Shown here: in pieces, positions 61,106 to 64,000 of the stretch
Position numbering within the stretch: position 1 is the stretch's first letter
Layout: every line of letters begins with the position of its first letter
The notes under the pieces: generated by a model
Database searches by the model: none
The model's input: only the letters and a program-made list of their open reading frames with translations
Told to the model about the DNA's origin: nothing
Made by a program: the position numbers and the translations under genes
NCBI RefSeq assembly: GCF_042653545.1
Contig: NZ_JBHSIS010000027.1
Span: forward strand, 62,001 to 126,000
Direction of reading: 5' to 3'
DNA from: Actinophytocola glycyrrhizae
Lineage (GTDB): Bacteria > Actinomycetota > Actinomycetes > Mycobacteriales > Pseudonocardiaceae
DNA length: 64,000 nt

Positions 61106-61434
61106 GCATGGCTGGTCACCCGCTATACCGATGCTTGCATGGTGCTCGTTGACCCGCGGTTCAGCTGCGCGAAGGCTGCCGAGCGTGAGGCGTGCCGGGT
61201 GCGTCCGGCGAACATGTCGACAGGCATCCTGGCCATGGATCCACCGGAGCACGCCAGGTTGCGTGGGTTGTTGACGCACGCCTTCACCGTGAGGCGGATC
61301 AACCGTCTGCGAGCCGGATCGGTGGCCTCGCCGAAGCGCTCGTCAACGAGATGACCGAACTCGGGTCGCCGGTGGACCTCGTCGAGGGCTTCGTGTTGCC
61401 GATGTCGGTGACGGTCATCTGCGAGTAGTTGCCG
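61106..61434 (+). pseudogene. Cytochrome P450 N-terminal remnant
   Basis: Reads WLVTRYTDACMVLVDPRFSC, then GILAMDPPEHARLRGLLTHAF, the conserved front part of bacterial P450s. A frameshift near 61310 moves the match to the next frame (LVNEMTELGSPVDLVEGF), which stops at 61426. The haem-binding C-terminal two-thirds are missing. It indicates that an oxidation step was lost from this cluster. Confidence 0.8.
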
Positions 61435-61470
61435 GAGTTTCGGAGGTGCCTTTTGGCGAGTGACTCGGGA

Positions 61471-63261
61471 ATGAAGCACCAATACTTCCTGGGGTATAGT
61501 GGGATTTCTTTGGCGCAACCGGTAAAGCGCAGACTTATGCCTGGGTTAACTGAATTCGAGTATTCGGCGACGCAGGGGGCTGACGCCGCTGCGGCCTTGG
61601 TTCGTGGTGGACAAGTGGTGGCTGCGGCGGCGCAGGAGCGATTTGACAGAGTCAAGCACTCGAGTGCTTTTCCGTTGGACGCGGTGAGGTTCTGTCTACA
61701 AGCTGCTCGTGCGTCGATGGCGGATGTGGCTACCGTCGCGCACGCCTTTTCCTATGGAGACCTTCGCGCCACCTTTGAAGACGACGACTTCTACGAGAAG
61801 TTCTACACCGAGGCGCTGTCGCCCGAGGTGAATCGACGCGAGGCAGAACGCGTGCTGGGGGATGACTTCGGAGGCAGGTATCTCCCGGTCGAGCATCACT
61901 TGGCGCACGCCGCGAGCGCGTACTACCCGAGTGGACATCGGGATTCGCTGGTCGTGGTATCGGATGGACTCGGTGAGCGCAACTCCGCGACCATCTGGCA
62001 CTGGAGCGAGGACGGCACGGCGGACCGGCTCCGAGAGGTCCGCGCGATCAACTCGGTCGGTCTGCTGTACGGCATCTTCACCATGTACCTCGGCTTTCGC
62101 TTCGCCGATGGTGAGTACAAGGTGATGGGTTTGGCCCCATGGGGGGACCCGAGCCGCACAGCGAGGCAGATCATGGACCGGTTCGTCGAGTTGGAGCCAG
62201 AGGGCGAGTACCGGATTCCGTTGCTGCTGCACGATGTGACAGCACTGGAGAAGGAAAGCCACCGTGGCACGATCACGGCGATAGAGGAGGTCTTCGGCCC
62301 CCGACGGCTGCCTGCGGACCCGATTGAGCAGCGCCACCGGGACGTCGCTGCGGGCGTCCAGGCTGTGCTACAGCTAGTGCAGCTGCATGTCCTGTCCCAC
62401 TTCCGCGAACTGACCGGTTCGCGGGCCATCGCGATGGCCGGTGGCGTTGCGCTCAACTGCGCGTTCAACGGAACTCTGCTGCGCACTGGGCTGTTCGAGC
62501 AGGTGTATGTCCAGCCGGCGTCCGGTGACGATGGTGCCGCCCTTGGCGCGGCACTGGTGGCGTTCGAGCGCACTTATGGACGCCCGACACCGGACTCGAC
62601 CGCGCTGCTGGGCCCCGAATTCGATGACGAGGAGTGTCGCGTTGCGGCGCGCGCCGCGGTGGCGGACGACATCGTGGCGGAGGTGGACCTTGACGAGGCC
62701 GTGCTCATCGATGAGGTGGTGCGCCTGATCCTCGCCGGAGCGGTAGTGGGATGGTTCAACGGGCGGATGGAGTTCGGACCGCGGGCGTTAGGCAACCGGT
62801 CGATCCTTGCCGACCCGCGACGATCGGACATGCGTGAGCGTATCAATCGGCTGGTGAAAAAGCGGGAGAGCTTCCGGCCGTTTGCGCCGGCGGTACTCGC
62901 CCAACAGGCTGGCCAGTTCTTCGAAGTGCCGACTGGTGTGGAACGTCAGTTCCGTGAGATGCTGCTGGTAGCGCACGTCCGCGACAATTACCGCACCGCA
63001 CTGCCGGCCGTGACGCACGTGGACGGCACCGCTCGGGTGCAGACGGTCTTCGAGGACGAGAACCCACGCTTCTGGCGATTGCTCGCCGCCATGGGACGCG
63101 CGAGTGGCTACCCGATCTTGCTGAACACCTCTTTCAACGTGGCCGGGCAGCCGATCGTGTGCACACCGGCCGAGGCAGCGGAGACATTTCGACGGGCCGA
63201 ACTGGACGCCGTCGTGATGGGGCGGAATCTGCTCACCCGGCGCGAGCGGACCGAACGGTGA
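61471..63261 (+). CDS. NodU/TobZ-family O-carbamoyltransferase
   Basis: A 596-residue enzyme that transfers a carbamoyl group from carbamoyl phosphate, through carbamoyl-adenylate, to a hydroxyl of a natural product. The N-terminal ASKHA domain carries VEHHLAHAASAYYPSG with the metal-binding His residues. GLYGIFTMYLGF-like and YKVMGLAPWGDPS segments follow, and MAGGVALNCAFN is the nucleotide site. The C-terminal domain shows FGPRALGNRSILADPR, a hallmark of this family. I chose the ATG at 61471 after TCGGGA; it follows the P450 remnant. The stop overlaps the NRPS start by 4 bases, so both act in one pathway. Confidence 0.9.
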   Translation: MKHQYFLGYSGISLAQPVKRRLMPGLTEFEYSATQGADAAAALVRGGQVVAAAAQERFDRVKHSSAFPLDAVRFCLQAARASMADVATVAHAFSYGDLRATFEDDDFYEKFYTEALSPEVNRREAERVLGDDFGGRYLPVEHHLAHAASAYYPSGHRDSLVVVSDGLGERNSATIWHWSEDGTADRLREVRAINSVGLLYGIFTMYLGFRFADGEYKVMGLAPWGDPSRTARQIMDRFVELEPEGEYRIPLLLHDVTALEKESHRGTITAIEEVFGPRRLPADPIEQRHRDVAAGVQAVLQLVQLHVLSHFRELTGSRAIAMAGGVALNCAFNGTLLRTGLFEQVYVQPASGDDGAALGAALVAFERTYGRPTPDSTALLGPEFDDEECRVAARAAVADDIVAEVDLDEAVLIDEVVRLILAGAVVGWFNGRMEFGPRALGNRSILADPRRSDMRERINRLVKKRESFRPFAPAVLAQQAGQFFEVPTGVERQFREMLLVAHVRDNYRTALPAVTHVDGTARVQTVFEDENPRFWRLLAAMGRASGYPILLNTSFNVAGQPIVCTPAEAAETFRRAELDAVVMGRNLLTRRERTER

Positions 63262-64000
63262 GCGAGGACGTCAGCCGCTCGACGGCTCAGACCGAAGAAG
63301 AGGTCGTGTCCTCGTTCCCGCTTCGCCGACGCGTCGAGTTTCCCAGCTTCCGGCGGGCCACAGTCACCAGTGAGGTCAACGCCGTCGGCGCTGTGGACTT
63401 GGTCGGGGCCGTCGCCCTCGTGCTCAGCCGGCACAACGACAGCGGACCGGTGCGGATCGGCGTGGCCACGGTGCCGCACGACCGAACCCTCCCGGTGACC
63501 CTACTGCCGGACCCGTATGCCACGGTGGAAGATTTCCGGAAATGGACAGCGGTCCTGCTCGATCAGGCAGGCGTCCCGGAACCAGCCGTTGTCGTTGTCG
63601 GTGAGTTCGGTGGCGGGGCCGGTGTCCAGCCGATCGAGTGCCGGTTCGTACTGGGCCATGGCCAGGTCCGCCTCGACTACAGCACGGACTTCTACGATCA
63701 GCCCACTGCCGCCCGGTTGCTCGATCAGGTCGTGCTGGCGGCCGGCCATCTTCACCGCGATGCCGTAGTGCTCGTGCGCGACCTGAACATCCTCTCCGAG
63801 AAGGAGCGCCGGAGGATGCTCGCGCGGGACCGCCGGCCAAGGCTTCGCGATCTGCCGGACCCGTCGGACATGATCCGTCGAGCCGCGCAGTCCGACCCGG
63901 ACCGGATCGCTCTCGTCGACGCTGCGGGCGAACTGACTTACCGGGAACTGATGCGCGAGATTGATTCGACCGTGGCCAGCATGATCGGTGCCGGCGTCGG
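63258..64000 (+). CDS. Nonribosomal peptide synthetase, 3' end outside window
   Basis: A GTG frame open to the right edge (247 codons seen). Residues 1-195 look like a short or degenerate condensation-type domain. The C-terminal half of such a domain is recognisable (VRLDYSTDFYDQPTAARLLD, DLNILSEKERRRML), while no HHxxxDG motif is visible. From about 205 the adenylation domain begins (MIRRAAQSDPDRIALVDAAG, LTYRELMREID; core motif A1). The amino acid it activates cannot be read from this part. Coupled to the carbamoyltransferase gene. Confidence 0.85.
   Translation, partial: MSEDVSRSTAQTEEEVVSSFPLRRRVEFPSFRRATVTSEVNAVGAVDLVGAVALVLSRHNDSGPVRIGVATVPHDRTLPVTLLPDPYATVEDFRKWTAVLLDQAGVPEPAVVVVGEFGGGAGVQPIECRFVLGHGQVRLDYSTDFYDQPTAARLLDQVVLAAGHLHRDAVVLVRDLNILSEKERRRMLARDRRPRLRDLPDPSDMIRRAAQSDPDRIALVDAAGELTYRELMREIDSTVASMIGAGV

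Noticed and set aside
1..64000. CRISPR arrays, tRNA and rRNA genes
   Set aside because: No regularly spaced repeats and no tRNA- or rRNA-like segment were seen by eye; a dedicated scan could still find a tRNA.

Overview
The window is high-GC DNA with GTG and TTG starts, long open shadow frames and NB-ARC/SARP regulators. This points to a filamentous actinomycete, most likely a member of the Pseudonocardiaceae; the family placement is inference, because no rRNA or tRNA is present to test it. The window reads as an accessory genomic island: a conjugation module, a defence and mobile-element region, a conflict/regulation region with many transposons, and the left edge of a natural-product gene cluster.

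Layout. 1-1250: a broken AfsR/SARP-type regulator. 1250-4450: small unknown genes and a thiolase-fold protein whose catalytic residues are replaced. 4550-18100: one long co-directional operon for a Gram-positive-type conjugative type IV secretion apparatus (TcpC/VirB8-like, small membrane proteins, TcpE-like, VirB4 ATPase, VirB6-like, second TcpC-like protein, NlpC/P60 wall hydrolase, VirD4/TraG coupling protein). No relaxase or integrase is seen. 18281-19171: a complete IS5-family element. 19883-36700: a defence-island-like block. It holds an AT-richer two-gene module with Cys clusters, an IS701-type remnant, a 1661-residue STAND ATPase with an Avs-like layout, a broken carboxymuconolactone decarboxylase gene, a HEPN protein facing a three-gene HNH / unknown / nucleotidyltransferase operon, an XRE-GNAT pair, and a radical SAM / exonuclease / P-loop kinase-like operon. 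36994-42083: an intact SF2 helicase followed, with a 4-base overlap, by a large paralogue that has lost its ATPase motifs.

42800-53460 contains regulators and the most interesting system. An NB-ARC/TPR protein carries an N-terminal RHIM-like amyloid motif. Some 5 kb downstream lie two small effectors, a Bell-like putative membrane-active protein and a SEFIR protein, each ending in a closely matching motif. This looks like a bacterial amyloid-signalling (NLR-type) immunity or cell-death module. The SEFIR gene is split by an IS5-family insertion whose removal restores the frame exactly. 53555-56831 is an IS3-family element interrupted by an IS21-family element; both are degenerate.

57200-64000 is the left part of a biosynthetic cluster: a double-domain Lrp/AsnC regulator, a DUF692/MNIO iron oxygenase, a 42-residue peptide gene that could be a RiPP precursor, two small unknown proteins, a P450 remnant, a NodU/TobZ-type carbamoyltransferase, and a nonribosomal peptide synthetase that runs off the window. 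All functional calls rest on motifs read by eye; no database search was possible.
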